Of a DNA stretch of 61,699 nucleotides, positions 1-8,896 are shown piece by piece. The stretch spans positions 1 to 61,699 of the forward strand of contig CAIRZD010000065.1 in the NCBI GenBank assembly GCA_903882965.1, given 5' to 3'. The DNA is from an uncultured Bacteroidota bacterium. Lineage in GTDB: Bacteria; Bacteroidota; Bacteroidia; Chitinophagales; Chitinophagaceae. How positions within the stretch are numbered: position 1 is the stretch's first letter; each line of letters starts with the position of its first letter. Both the position numbers and the translations under genes were made by a program. The notes beneath the pieces are model-generated. The model saw only the letters and a program-made list of their open reading frames with translations. It did not search any database and was not told where the DNA came from.

Positions 1-483
1 ATGACATTTTTTAATTTCGGATACCTGCCGAACAGTCATTTTACCCAGGCAGTTGCAACAGGCACCATTACTTTTGTTTTTAACAATCTTTTACGCAAAC
101 TGACGTGGTGGCTTCCTGCCTATATATTTGCCCGGCTCGTTCTCGCGAAGAATACGGTTATGCTTCATGATATTCTTATAGGATTTAAAAGTCTCGGACT
201 TTGTGCACCGGAAGCAATCGATCAGACAACCCGACAGATAACCTCTTTTGAGATTACTGAGTCAGTGCCGGATATGGTCAGGGCTGTGGATATGCCGATT
301 CTTTTTGTGGCAGGGGAAGGGGATGCAATCATGACCAGTGAGAATACAAAAAAGCTTGAGAAGTTTGCCCGGAACGGGCGTTATGTCAGTATACCTGAAT
401 GTGGACACCTGATTACGGTTGAATTGCCCGAAACTACTTCGGAGCTGATCCTGGATCAGGTAACGGCCTGCGGAGAAGTTTAA
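1..483 (+). CDS. Alpha/beta hydrolase, C-terminal part
   Basis: The visible 160 residues match the second half of an alpha/beta hydrolase: a helical cap-like stretch (about residues 25-90), then a strand ending in the acidic catalytic position (GEGDA, Asp108) and a final His in ECGH (His136). The nucleophile elbow (G-x-S-x-G) is missing, so the true gene must begin upstream of the window edge and the ATG at base 1 is internal. Its stop codon overlaps the stop of the convergent trpF gene (bases 480-483). Substrate cannot be told from what is visible; esterase, lipase or epoxide-hydrolase-like activities are all possible. Confidence 0.75.
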   Translation: MTFFNFGYLPNSHFTQAVATGTITFVFNNLLRKLTWWLPAYIFARLVLAKNTVMLHDILIGFKSLGLCAPEAIDQTTRQITSFEITESVPDMVRAVDMPILFVAGEGDAIMTSENTKKLEKFARNGRYVSIPECGHLITVELPETTSELILDQVTACGEV

Positions 484-1127
484 TCGGTGCTTTCGCGTAT
501 TGCTCGGATAAAAGCTTTCATTTTTACAGGATCTTTTATACCTGGAGTACTTTCAACCCCTGTTGCGGTATCGACTCCGTATGGGTGGATGCTGCGGATT
601 GCCTCACCCACGTTTGTTTCATTAAGCCCGCCGGCCAGAATGGCGTAGCATGAGCTGCCAAGCTCATTGAAGATGCGCGCGGCAAGCGATGCCTTGATAA
701 TATTTCCCGTACCACCAGGCATGCCTGGCCGGTATGCATCAAAGAGGAAGGTGTTGACCCCGCTTCCTTTGGCGAAATCCAAAACCTCTTCAACGGCAAA
801 ATTGTCTTCGGGACGAAAGACCTTGATTACTTTGGTATCTTTAATGGATCGAGCCTGTTCAGGAGTGTAGTGATCGTTATGGAGTTGTGCTATGTGCAGC
901 TTGCAGAAGCGGCAGATAGCATTGATTTCAGCTGGTGATTGATCAACAAAAATGCCTGCAGTCAGAACAAAAGGCGGCAGCATTGTAATGATTGTTTTTG
1001 CAAGCTCGGGATGGATCATCCGGGGGCTTATGCTGCTGAAATTAAAACCCAGTGCGTCGGCCCCTGCATGACTTGCTTCGAGAGCATCCTGAAGCCGAGT
1101 TATTCCACAGATTTTAATTTTTGTCAT
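480..1127 (-). CDS. trpF: Phosphoribosylanthranilate isomerase
   Basis: Catalyses the Amadori rearrangement of phosphoribosylanthranilate in tryptophan synthesis, in the cytoplasm. The protein starts KIKICGITR, carrying the catalytic Cys of the family, continues as a (beta/alpha)8 barrel with the LFDA segment holding the catalytic Asp, and has the phosphate-binding LAGGLN motif near the C-terminus. I place the start at the ATG at 1127 (215 residues, normal family size) rather than at the longer in-frame ATG at 1184, because the extra residues are not family-like. It stands alone here, with no other trp genes next to it, and ends tail-to-tail with the hydrolase. Confidence 0.93.
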   Translation of the reverse strand: MTKIKICGITRLQDALEASHAGADALGFNFSSISPRMIHPELAKTIITMLPPFVLTAGIFVDQSPAEINAICRFCKLHIAQLHNDHYTPEQARSIKDTKVIKVFRPEDNFAVEEVLDFAKGSGVNTFLFDAYRPGMPGGTGNIIKASLAARIFNELGSSCYAILAGGLNETNVGEAIRSIHPYGVDTATGVESTPGIKDPVKMKAFIRAIRESTD

Positions 1128-1392
1128 CGTCTCTGCCGGTTTCAGTTTCACAAATTCATAAAGGTATGCATACCTGCATTGCAAGTCGAACTTTTAAGTG
1201 CTTGAGTGGAAGATACGGGTTGCGTAGTGTAACAACAAGTTTAATAAATGTGGAGTTTTAGAGGCGCAAAGGGGGGATATTGAAAAAATTGAGCCGTGGA
1301 ATGTTAGGTAATCGGTAAGTGGTTGTGATTTTCTTTTAATGTGCGTATATTCGGCACCGGTTATGATTCAGATCAGCCGTGATTCATTGCAA

Positions 1393-1464
1393 TGGGGCGT
1401 CGCCAAGTGGTAAGGCATCGGCCTTTGGAGCCGACATCCGCAGGTTCGAATCCTGCCGCCCCAG
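1393..1464 (+). tRNA. tRNA-Gln (anticodon TTG)
   Basis: A full cloverleaf can be drawn: acceptor arms TGGGGCG and CGCCCCA (1393-1399 with 1457-1463), an anticodon stem TCGGC/GCCGA around the loop CTTTGGA (anticodon TTG, reading CAA) and a T-arm containing GGTTCGAATCC. Length is about 72 nt with a G discriminator, usual for tRNA-Gln. The 3' CCA is not encoded (CAA follows), so it must be added after transcription. Confidence 0.95.
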
Positions 1465-1469
1465 CAAAC

Positions 1470-1504
1470 AAAAAAGGTAACCTCTGCCGAAGTTACCTTT
1501 TTTA
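1470..1504. terminator. Bidirectional terminator between tRNA-Gln and rho
   Basis: Stem GGTAAC (1476-1481) pairs with GTTACC (1492-1497), flanked by an A-run on the left and a T-run on the right, so the hairpin can end transcription of the tRNA on the plus strand and of rho on the minus strand. Confidence 0.8.
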
Positions 1505-1524
1505 GTATTATATAATAATGGAAA

Positions 1525-3249
1525 TTACTTATTCATTGTAGCAAGGAATTCTTCATTGCTCTTAGTGCCTTTCATTTGCTGGAGAAGGAAGTGCATAGCC
1601 TCATCTGTATTCATATCAGAGATATGATTGCGGAGGAGCCACATTTTGTTGTGCACATCTTTATCGAGCAGGAGGTCGTCGCGGCGGGTAGAAGAAGAAG
1701 TAATATCAATTGCCGGATATATACGCTTGTTGGCGAGTTTACGATCCAGTTGCAACTCCATGTTACCTGTACCCTTGAACTCTTCAAAGATCACCTCATC
1801 CATATTAGAGCCGGTGTCAATAAGTGCTGTAGCGAGTATTGTGAGGGAACCACCGTTTTCTATTTTACGTGCAGCACCAAAGAATTGTTTTGGTTTCTGC
1901 ATGGCGTTTGCTTCGACGCCACCGCTGAGTACTTTACCACTTGCAGGAGCCACTGTATTGTGGGCACGTGCGAGACGGGTAATAGAATCGAGCAGGATAA
2001 CTACATCGTGGCCAACTTCCACAAGCCTTTTAGCTTTTTGGAGTGCTATAGTAGAAACTTTTACGTGTTTATCAGCCGGCTCATCAAATGTAGAAGCTAT
2101 AACTTCTGCACGAACGCTGCGCTGCATATCTGTAACTTCCTCCGGACGCTCATCGACGAGCACGATCATCAAATAAATCTCAGGATGGTTGTGCGCTATT
2201 GCATTTGCCACTTCTTTGAGCAGCATTGTTTTACCTGTTTTAGGTTGCGCTACAATCAGTCCGCGCTGGCCTTTACCAATTGGTGTAAACAGGTCCATGA
2301 TACGGGTGCTGTAATTGCTGCCCGTAGTTGTGAGGCTTAATTTCTCGAACGGGAATAACGGGGTCAGGTAATCGAATGGTACACGATCACGGATCTCATC
2401 GGGGAGCCTGCCGTTTATGGTTTCCACTTTCAGGAGGGCGAAATATTTTTCACCTTCTTTGGGTGGGCGAACGTTTCCTTTAACGGTATCTCCGGTTTTG
2501 AGGCCGAATAATTTTATTTGTGAAGGAGATACATAAATATCATCAGGTGAGCTGAGATAGTTATAATCGCTGCTGCGCAGGAAGCCATAACCATCAGGCA
2601 TCATTTCCAGAACGCCTTCGCTTGCCACAATGCCTTCAAACTCAAGGTTAAAATTACTTTGTGGTTTTTCTTCACGGCGCGGAGGCCTGTTATAAGGCTG
2701 GTGTGGTTGCGGAGCAGGTTTTTCGCCTTCTGCATCAGCTTGCTGTTGCGGTGGCTGTACTTCAGGAGATTCAGTGGGCATAGTAATGCCGCTTGCTTCT
2801 TCGGGTTGGTTATTATTAGGCGAAATGGTTGTATTCTTATTTTCGACTGGTGTATACTCTTTTGGGGGGGTGTGTTCTTTTTTTACTTCGGGCCTTTTTA
2901 TTTCCGGTCTTACAATTGGTTCAAAAATGGTTGGCAGCGGGCCCATTTCTTCTTTGGGTTTACGTTGGCGGCGTTTTTTATCGCCAGGTTCGTTTGTTTC
3001 TGCAACTTCCGCAGGAGCTGCTGCAGGGGCTGGTGCTACCGGGGTAACCGGAGCCGGCTCGGCAACTTCTTCTTTGGGCTTGCGTCCACGACCTTTTTTA
3101 GGTTTTTCGTCGCCTGCCTGCTGCTCAAGTATTTTGCTAACAAGTGATTCTTTGTCGAGTGAGCGTGTGTTTTGAATTTTTAATGAATCTGCTACATCTA
3201 CAAGTTCCGGAATGAGCATATCATTTAGCTGCGAAATGTCGTAAGGCAT
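1525..3249 (-). CDS. rho: Transcription termination factor Rho with long insertion
   Basis: Hexameric RNA-dependent ATPase that ends transcripts. Domains in order: Rho_N/SAP-like segment (residues 5-45), a long Pro/Glu/Lys-rich low-complexity segment (about 46-200), the cold-shock-like RNA-binding domain (about 205-275, DGYGFLR), and the RecA-like ATPase with Walker A QPKTGKT (about 335-341), Walker B VVILLDS and the LSGGVEANA region. At 574 residues it is about 150 longer than the E. coli protein; the excess is all in the low-complexity insert, which is a known habit of Bacteroidota Rho. No clear -7 element is seen directly upstream. Confidence 0.97.
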   Translation of the reverse strand: MPYDISQLNDMLIPELVDVADSLKIQNTRSLDKESLVSKILEQQAGDEKPKKGRGRKPKEEVAEPAPVTPVAPAPAAAPAEVAETNEPGDKKRRQRKPKEEMGPLPTIFEPIVRPEIKRPEVKKEHTPPKEYTPVENKNTTISPNNNQPEEASGITMPTESPEVQPPQQQADAEGEKPAPQPHQPYNRPPRREEKPQSNFNLEFEGIVASEGVLEMMPDGYGFLRSSDYNYLSSPDDIYVSPSQIKLFGLKTGDTVKGNVRPPKEGEKYFALLKVETINGRLPDEIRDRVPFDYLTPLFPFEKLSLTTTGSNYSTRIMDLFTPIGKGQRGLIVAQPKTGKTMLLKEVANAIAHNHPEIYLMIVLVDERPEEVTDMQRSVRAEVIASTFDEPADKHVKVSTIALQKAKRLVEVGHDVVILLDSITRLARAHNTVAPASGKVLSGGVEANAMQKPKQFFGAARKIENGGSLTILATALIDTGSNMDEVIFEEFKGTGNMELQLDRKLANKRIYPAIDITSSSTRRDDLLLDKDVHNKMWLLRNHISDMNTDEAMHFLLQQMKGTKSNEEFLATMNK

Positions 3250-3420
3250 GCGAGGTTTTTTTCTGAATAAATATTTTTTAAATAAAAAGGTCTATCGTGA
3301 AATTTCTATGATCTTCTTTTGATTAATAAACAGGGAACTTTCTGATAACCAGGAAAGGATGGAACAAATATTGTTTCCTTGGTGCAAGTTTACGACTGTT
3401 TTTGTAAATAAAGAAAAAAA

Positions 3421-4404
3421 TTATTTTTTAGTTAAAGAAAGCTGAAAAGACCGTGCCATCAGGTTTATTGAATCTTGAAGGGGGGTATAGGAGAATTCCG
3501 GAAGGATGTTTAAAAGTTTTTGATTATTGTAAAAAGACATGGTATTTGCATTATTGGCTGTTTCTTTTGTTATGAGGGGTTTTGTACCCAATAGTGCACT
3601 TTGCAATACACTTAGCCTCCAACCAATAGCAGCCATAATTGAATTGACCGCGAAACGCGGGGGTGTTTTATCCAGCGCACCAGCCATAAGAGTAAAAATC
3701 TCCATATAAGAATGATTTCCCTCACTGATAATGAAACGTTCAGTTGCGACATTTGAATCCATAAGCATTGTGATGGCTTTTACGACATCGCCGACATCGA
3801 CCCAAGAGGTTACCCCTTTTGAGTAAAATGGGAATTCACGGTTCACAATCTTCATGAGTTGTGTGGAAAGGTCGCGGCCGTTACCTGGCCCTAAAATTAC
3901 ACCCGGGTTTACGATAACAGCATTAAGCCCTTCCCCTATACCACGCCACACTTCGGTTTCGGCAATAAATTTACTTAATCCGTAAGCGGAATTATATTTG
4001 CTGTCTTCCCACTCGGCTTCTTCATTGATCTCTTTTGCTTCGCCTGTTCTGCCTAATGCAGCAACAGAGCTTATATGTACGAATTTACGTATGCCCTGTA
4101 CAATAGCCTGGTTAATGAGATTTGCCGTGCTTTCAGGGTTGAAATGTAACATTTTCTCCTTTTGCCGGGAATCAAATGATACAATTGCCGCACAGTGGTA
4201 TACCTCTATAATACCCTTCATAGCATCTTCGACATCATATATATCGAGTAAGTCGCAGCAGATCCATTCTATACCGGGCAGACTTTTAAGTTCGGGGGTA
4301 GGTGGGTGGGTGTGGTATAGTGCACGCACTTGCTTACCATGTGCTGACAAATACCGAACAAGGTGCTGACCAAGAAAACCGCTTGCGCCTGTAACTAAGA
4401 TCAT
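3421..4404 (-). CDS. NAD-dependent epimerase/dehydratase (extended SDR)
   Basis: The N-terminus MILVTGASGFLGQHL is the Rossmann dinucleotide-binding motif (TGxxGxxG), and the active-site set is present: Ser112/113 and YGLSK (Tyr141, Lys145). The length (327) and overall pattern resemble the dihydroflavonol-4-reductase-like branch of extended SDRs, often annotated as NAD-dependent epimerases. Substrate cannot be assigned. It follows pheS by 61 bp on the same strand and precedes rho by 171 bp, so it may share a transcript with pheS, but that is only inferred from spacing. Confidence 0.85.
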   Translation of the reverse strand: MILVTGASGFLGQHLVRYLSAHGKQVRALYHTHPPTPELKSLPGIEWICCDLLDIYDVEDAMKGIIEVYHCAAIVSFDSRQKEKMLHFNPESTANLINQAIVQGIRKFVHISSVAALGRTGEAKEINEEAEWEDSKYNSAYGLSKFIAETEVWRGIGEGLNAVIVNPGVILGPGNGRDLSTQLMKIVNREFPFYSKGVTSWVDVGDVVKAITMLMDSNVATERFIISEGNHSYMEIFTLMAGALDKTPPRFAVNSIMAAIGWRLSVLQSALLGTKPLITKETANNANTMSFYNNQKLLNILPEFSYTPLQDSINLMARSFQLSLTKK

Positions 4405-4465
4405 TGTCTGAACCTTGATTTATGGATTAAAGGATATACAAGATTAAGAAAAGCAGATTAAATAG

Positions 4466-5491
4466 TTAAAGCGCCTGAAACTGTCTTAAAAACCTAACAT
4501 CATTCTGTGAATACAACCGGAGGTCGTTGACCTGGAATTTTACCTGTGTGATACGCTCCACTCCCATGCCGAATGCGAAACCGGTATAGACTTCGGGATC
4601 AATATTGAAATTACGGAGCATATTGGGGTGTACCATTCCGCAACCCAATATCTCTACCCAGCCGGTATACTTGCAAAGATTGCAGCCGCTGCCGCCACAA
4701 ACCGTGCAGGATATATCCATCTCAGCACTTGGCTCAGTGAAAGGAAAATAAGAAGGGCGGAAACGAACTTTTGTATCAGCGCCAAACATTTCTGTAACAA
4801 AGTAGTATAGTGTTTGCTTCAGGTCGGCAAAAGAAACATTTTTATCTACATACAATCCCTCGCATTGGTGAAAGAAGCAATGTGCACGTGCAGATATGGT
4901 TTCGTTGCGATATACTCTGCCCGGGCAAATAACGCGAACGGGTAATGGTTGTGTTTCGAGGATCCGAGCCTGAACTGACGAGGTATGAGTGCGCAATACC
5001 CAATCCGGGTTTTGGGATACGTAAAAAGTATCCTGCATATCACGGGCGGGATGATGCTGGGGCATATTCAGCGAAGTGAAATTGTGCCAGTCATCTTCTA
5101 TTTCCGGGCCGGTAGCTACGTTAAAGCCTATTTTTTCAAAAATGGAAACTATCTTATTTTCAATAATCCGTAATGGATGACGGGTACCAATAGGTAATGG
5201 GGTGCCCGGCAAACTAATATCTATAGCCTGAGCTTTATTTGCGCCAGCCTGAAATTGCTCTTTAAAAGACTCGTATTTTCCCTCTGCAAGTTGCTTGAAT
5301 GCATTAAGTAACTGCCCTGCTTCTTTGCGGGATTCAGGTGGAACACTCTTCATTTCAGCGGAAAGTGCTTTTACAATTCCCTTAGTGCCGAGAAACTTGA
5401 TCCTGTAATTTTCAAGATCAGCATCAGCCGTAGGAATGAAAGCGTTTATTTCCTGCTCGTATATATTTATTTGCTCCTGTAAGGATGCCAT
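4466..5491 (-). CDS. pheS: Phenylalanyl-tRNA synthetase alpha subunit
   Basis: Class II synthetase subunit that activates Phe and forms an alpha2beta2 enzyme with PheT (not in this window). The N-terminal coiled-coil arm (about residues 1-90) is followed by the catalytic core with HHPARDMQDTFY, motif 2 around HQCEGLYVD, the RPSYFPFTEPSAEMDI segment and motif 3 GFAFGMGVERI. A Cys cluster (CTVCGGSGCNLCKYTG) looks like a small metal-binding insert. 341 residues is normal. A TATCTTTG element ends only 7 nt before the ATG. Confidence 0.96.
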   Translation of the reverse strand: MASLQEQINIYEQEINAFIPTADADLENYRIKFLGTKGIVKALSAEMKSVPPESRKEAGQLLNAFKQLAEGKYESFKEQFQAGANKAQAIDISLPGTPLPIGTRHPLRIIENKIVSIFEKIGFNVATGPEIEDDWHNFTSLNMPQHHPARDMQDTFYVSQNPDWVLRTHTSSVQARILETQPLPVRVICPGRVYRNETISARAHCFFHQCEGLYVDKNVSFADLKQTLYYFVTEMFGADTKVRFRPSYFPFTEPSAEMDISCTVCGGSGCNLCKYTGWVEILGCGMVHPNMLRNFNIDPEVYTGFAFGMGVERITQVKFQVNDLRLYSQNDVRFLRQFQAL

Positions 5492-5498
5492 AGCGTGG

Positions 5499-5506
5499 CA
5501 AAGATA
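5499..5506 (-). promoter_or_regulatory. -7 element of pheS
   Basis: TATCTTTG on the minus strand matches the Bacteroidota -7 consensus TAnnTTTG. Only 7 nt separate it from the pheS start codon, so the transcript would have almost no leader. No convincing -33 TTG is visible. Confidence 0.5.
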
Positions 5507-5607
5507 TAAATCATCTCCCGTTATCGGAAAATTTTATGTAGTTTAGTAAAGTTGTCGAAATAAGTCATGCCATGCAACTTTTTTTGGCAATTTCACTTAC
5601 ATATTAA

Positions 5608-7848
5608 ATGAAAAAGGCACTCAGCAATATATACTATTTTTTGCCTGTACAGTTGCTGTTGCTGCATTTTCGTAAATACCAGTTTCTTCTTATTTTTTGG
5701 CTTATACTTTTTCTTACTGTTACCGGCAGGTTTGCGTCACATTTCGGAGCGTCGTCATTATTTCTTGCTCCTGAATATTTGGGCAAGATCAGTTTTGTGA
5801 GTATGCTGCTGCTTGGGGGCGCGACCAGTGTATTTATTATGATGTGGCATATCACCACATTCATCATTCATAGCAAACGGATACCTTATATGGGGGCAAC
5901 CCGCCATGCCTTTGTAGTGTATTGTTATAATAATTGTATTATCCCACTTGTGTTCCTCGACTTTTATTCTGTAACATGTATCCACTACCAGTGGTATAAT
6001 GAGCATGCATCATTGATGAATGTTATCCTCTTGCAGCTTGGTTTTTATCTTGGTATGGCATTGGTGATATTTATTTCATTCGCCTATTTTTTCCGTGTGA
6101 GCCGTGATTTCTTCAAAACGATGTTAACTACAATTACTAACCCTGCGCGCATACGGGAGATCATTCCTTATGATTCGCTTGATTATGAATTGGACATACT
6201 TCCGGCGGAATCTTATATTTCGGGAAAATTAAAAATCGAGAAAAACTCAGACCTCGAAACTTTTCATCCGAGGGTGATGAATACGGTGCTTCGCCGCCAT
6301 CACCGTAATGTAATATTTGCAACTGTTATAGCATATGTTGTATTGTTACTGATGGGTGTGTTTATGGAGCGGCCTCTTTTAAGAGCTCCTGCCGGTGCCG
6401 GCTTCCTGCTATTGTTTTCTATAATCATGGGTATTGTGGGCGCATTTAAATATTTTATGAAAAGCTGGGAAGCAATTGGCTGGATAATATTTGCGGTGCT
6501 TATGACACTAATGGTAAAATTTAATTTTTTCGATCTGCGGAGTATTGCTTACGGACTTAATTATCATACGCACACAAGTAATGAGCCCATATACGATTAT
6601 GAGCACGTACATAAATTATTCACTACCCAACGCTATGCCGCCGATAAAAATACAGAAGAGCAACGACTGGGATTATGGAAAAACAAAAATACTGCTGACT
6701 CTACAAATCCACCACTCGTTGTTGTAACGGTGAGTGGTGGTGGCTCGCGTGCTGCTTATTGGAGTTTCTGTGCGTTACAATATATTGACAGCATGACAAA
6801 TGGCCGCTTGTTTAAAAACACGACACTTATCACCGGGGCATCAGGTGGTATGATAGGCGCCGCTTACTGGAGGAACCTGCATGATGCTTGCCAACAAGGG
6901 ATTTTAAAAGATCCTTATTCTGAACAGTACCAAAAAAATGTAGGTAAAGACCTGCTCAATGCCATTATATTTTCATTTGCCAGCGTAGACCTTGTATCCC
7001 CTTTTAATAAAATAAACATTGCCGGCTATTCATACACCCGGGACAGAGGCTACGCAATGGAACAGGAATTGATCAGGAACACAGACAGCCTGATGGATAA
7101 AAGCATAGGATACTATAGAGACCGGGAAGCTAATGGTTCTATACCACTCCTTATAATTAATGGTACTATAGTAAATGATGGCAGGCGGTTAATGATCTCT
7201 GACCAACCAGTAGGATACTTAACGCAACCGGAGTATTCGCTTAATGATTCAATGCCTCCAATAGACGCAATAGATTTTGCTGCGTTTTTTGCAAAGCAAG
7301 ATCCTTATAATCTGCGGATAACCTCTGCACTGCGTATGAATGCTACATTCCCTTATGTGCTTCCGGTAGTAAAATTGCCGAGCGAGCCCAAGATGGATAT
7401 AATGGATGCAGGACTAAGAGATAATTTCGGCGCTGAGGTGGCGAGCCGCTATTTATATGTGCTTCGTGACTGGTTAGGGAAAAATACCCGCAAAATAATA
7501 TTTATTGATATCCGCGATACACGGGAAAATACAGTTACCTCACCTTCTGAGCAATCATCTTCTTTAAGCAATATGATCGTTGACCCTGTATTTGTGATAC
7601 AAAATAAATGGGAGGCGTTCCAGTCTTATTCCCAAACTATTTACCAGGACCTGGAAACACATAGCTTTGGTGGGAAGCTCCGGTATATAACCTTGCAGTA
7701 TGTACCGAAGGAAGCCAATAAAACAGCCGCTCTGAATTTTCACCTGACGCAACAGGAGAAACAGGATATTTCCCAATCTATCTATAATGAGCGGAACCAG
7801 GCAGGGATTGATTCGGTAGTGACACTGTTAAAAACCGCAAAGCCTTAG
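5608..7848 (+). CDS. Membrane-anchored patatin-like phospholipase
   Basis: Probable lipid acyl hydrolase. The first ~310 residues hold several hydrophobic helices in two groups (about 25-40, 62-88, 105-125, 138-162, then 235-305), so the enzyme is membrane-embedded. The catalytic half has the patatin signature: oxyanion loop SGGGSR (376-381), nucleophile elbow GASGG (410-414, Ser412) and the Asp of the dyad in DAGLRDNFG (Asp600; DAG instead of the usual DGG/DGA). A 746-residue patatin with a multi-pass N-terminal half is unlike the soluble bacterial patatins. Single gene, divergent from pheS. The membrane lipid it acts on is unknown. Confidence 0.8.
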   Translation: MKKALSNIYYFLPVQLLLLHFRKYQFLLIFWLILFLTVTGRFASHFGASSLFLAPEYLGKISFVSMLLLGGATSVFIMMWHITTFIIHSKRIPYMGATRHAFVVYCYNNCIIPLVFLDFYSVTCIHYQWYNEHASLMNVILLQLGFYLGMALVIFISFAYFFRVSRDFFKTMLTTITNPARIREIIPYDSLDYELDILPAESYISGKLKIEKNSDLETFHPRVMNTVLRRHHRNVIFATVIAYVVLLLMGVFMERPLLRAPAGAGFLLLFSIIMGIVGAFKYFMKSWEAIGWIIFAVLMTLMVKFNFFDLRSIAYGLNYHTHTSNEPIYDYEHVHKLFTTQRYAADKNTEEQRLGLWKNKNTADSTNPPLVVVTVSGGGSRAAYWSFCALQYIDSMTNGRLFKNTTLITGASGGMIGAAYWRNLHDACQQGILKDPYSEQYQKNVGKDLLNAIIFSFASVDLVSPFNKINIAGYSYTRDRGYAMEQELIRNTDSLMDKSIGYYRDREANGSIPLLIINGTIVNDGRRLMISDQPVGYLTQPEYSLNDSMPPIDAIDFAAFFAKQDPYNLRITSALRMNATFPYVLPVVKLPSEPKMDIMDAGLRDNFGAEVASRYLYVLRDWLGKNTRKIIFIDIRDTRENTVTSPSEQSSSLSNMIVDPVFVIQNKWEAFQSYSQTIYQDLETHSFGGKLRYITLQYVPKEANKTAALNFHLTQQEKQDISQSIYNERNQAGIDSVVTLLKTAKP

Positions 7849-7882
7849 ACCTCTCCCCGACCCTCTCCAAAGGAGAGCGTGG
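7849..7882. repeat. Dispersed CTCTCC/GGAGAG hairpin, short form
   Basis: Right after the patatin stop: ACCTCTCCCCGACCCTCTCC followed by AAA and GGAGAG. The CTCTCC/GGAGAG arms (7863-7868, 7872-7877) make a hairpin. The same left arm recurs at 56204 and 57880, where a 22-nt core sits in the loop; here the core is absent. Confidence 0.7.
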
Positions 7883-7918
7883 TATTATCGGGTTTAGCGT
7901 TGAATATGATTCCAGTAT

Positions 7919-8827
7919 CTATAATTGCTTTATTAACTCTGCCCAATCCTGTTTTTCGGGAAGCCATTTTTTGCTCGTCATACTTCCCAACATACCCCTG
8001 TTACGATAAAAATTTGCTTTTTCCTGCATCAATGCATGCATCTGCACAAGTGAACTATAACGGGTAAGTTCAACCCAGCTCTTATCTTTAAAATGAGTGA
8101 AAAAAGATGATAGTATATCGCGCGCTTCTTTTAAGTTCCAGTAATGGAATATGTATGGTGCGGCAGCTTTAACAAGACCTGCCTGCTGAAAATATATAGA
8201 AAAAGCAAACTGCTCTATTATATGTTTTGGGAAGTTAGGGTATTCGCTATCTGTGAATGCTAATACCTCTTCAAGTATATGGGCATACTTTGTGTTAAAG
8301 CCTAAAACCCCGGCGTTCCACATTGCGAATTCATGGACGGGTTTTTCTTTAATTTTTAACGGAGACTTGTTTTTGTAATGATCATTAAGCTTTGCCAGTA
8401 CTTTATTACCCCGGTCGCCGACAAGCCCTTCCCGCACATGCATATACAGCTGCCCGGAATTAATGTTTTTCAATACCTGATCTATTGGGTGTGTAACAAC
8501 TATATCACAATCGAGGTAAAGAATATTTCCGCTTTTATCTTTTATAAAATCTTTGAGCACTTCTACTTTTACGCGGTGCACAAAATTTATTTCTCCCTTC
8601 CACGCTTTTATCGTTTTGTCATTTACTGCGCGATAATGTATTGGTAATGTGCAATCCTTAAAGGAGCTAAACCAACCGGGATTATCTGTGTATATCCATA
8701 TCTCGGTATTTATTAGTTGGCCGGGAGTATACAAACGCGATAAGGAAAGGAGTGCATAAGTACATTCATGGAAAATGCTTTCATTTCCATAGCATTGAAA
8801 AACGATATAGTTTTTTTGCTGCTCCAT
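7919..8827 (-). CDS. Glycosyltransferase, GT8-like
   Basis: GT-A fold sugar transferase suggested by an N-terminal strand with a TDNP segment (about 44-50) and the metal/nucleotide-sugar binding D-x-D in NILYLDCDIVV (Asp106, Asp108), followed by a MWNAGVLGFN motif typical of GT8 and related families. No signal peptide or membrane helix, so cytoplasmic and likely acting on a polysaccharide or lipid-linked glycan. It lies 69 bp downstream of hutH on the same strand, with a CCCC/GGGG hairpin between them, so co-transcription is doubtful. Donor and acceptor are unknown. Confidence 0.7.
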   Translation of the reverse strand: MEQQKNYIVFQCYGNESIFHECTYALLSLSRLYTPGQLINTEIWIYTDNPGWFSSFKDCTLPIHYRAVNDKTIKAWKGEINFVHRVKVEVLKDFIKDKSGNILYLDCDIVVTHPIDQVLKNINSGQLYMHVREGLVGDRGNKVLAKLNDHYKNKSPLKIKEKPVHEFAMWNAGVLGFNTKYAHILEEVLAFTDSEYPNFPKHIIEQFAFSIYFQQAGLVKAAAPYIFHYWNLKEARDILSSFFTHFKDKSWVELTRYSSLVQMHALMQEKANFYRNRGMLGSMTSKKWLPEKQDWAELIKQL

Positions 8828-8837
8828 AAAAACCCCA

Positions 8838-8853
8838 AACCCCTAAAGGGGCT
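8838..8853. repeat. REP-like CCCC-TAAA-GGGG hairpin
   Basis: ACCCCTAAAGGGGCTT between the glycosyltransferase and hutH. It resembles the short CCCC/GGGG hairpins found near the transposase pseudogene at 29.4 kb. Confidence 0.45.
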
Positions 8854-8896
8854 TCCCTTTATTTTGTAATATTTATCTTCATCATTTCAGATAACT

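Noticed and set aside
1576-2340. Long plus-strand frames opposite rho
   Set aside because: They lie antisense to the confident rho gene and have no family-like residues; shadows of the real frame.
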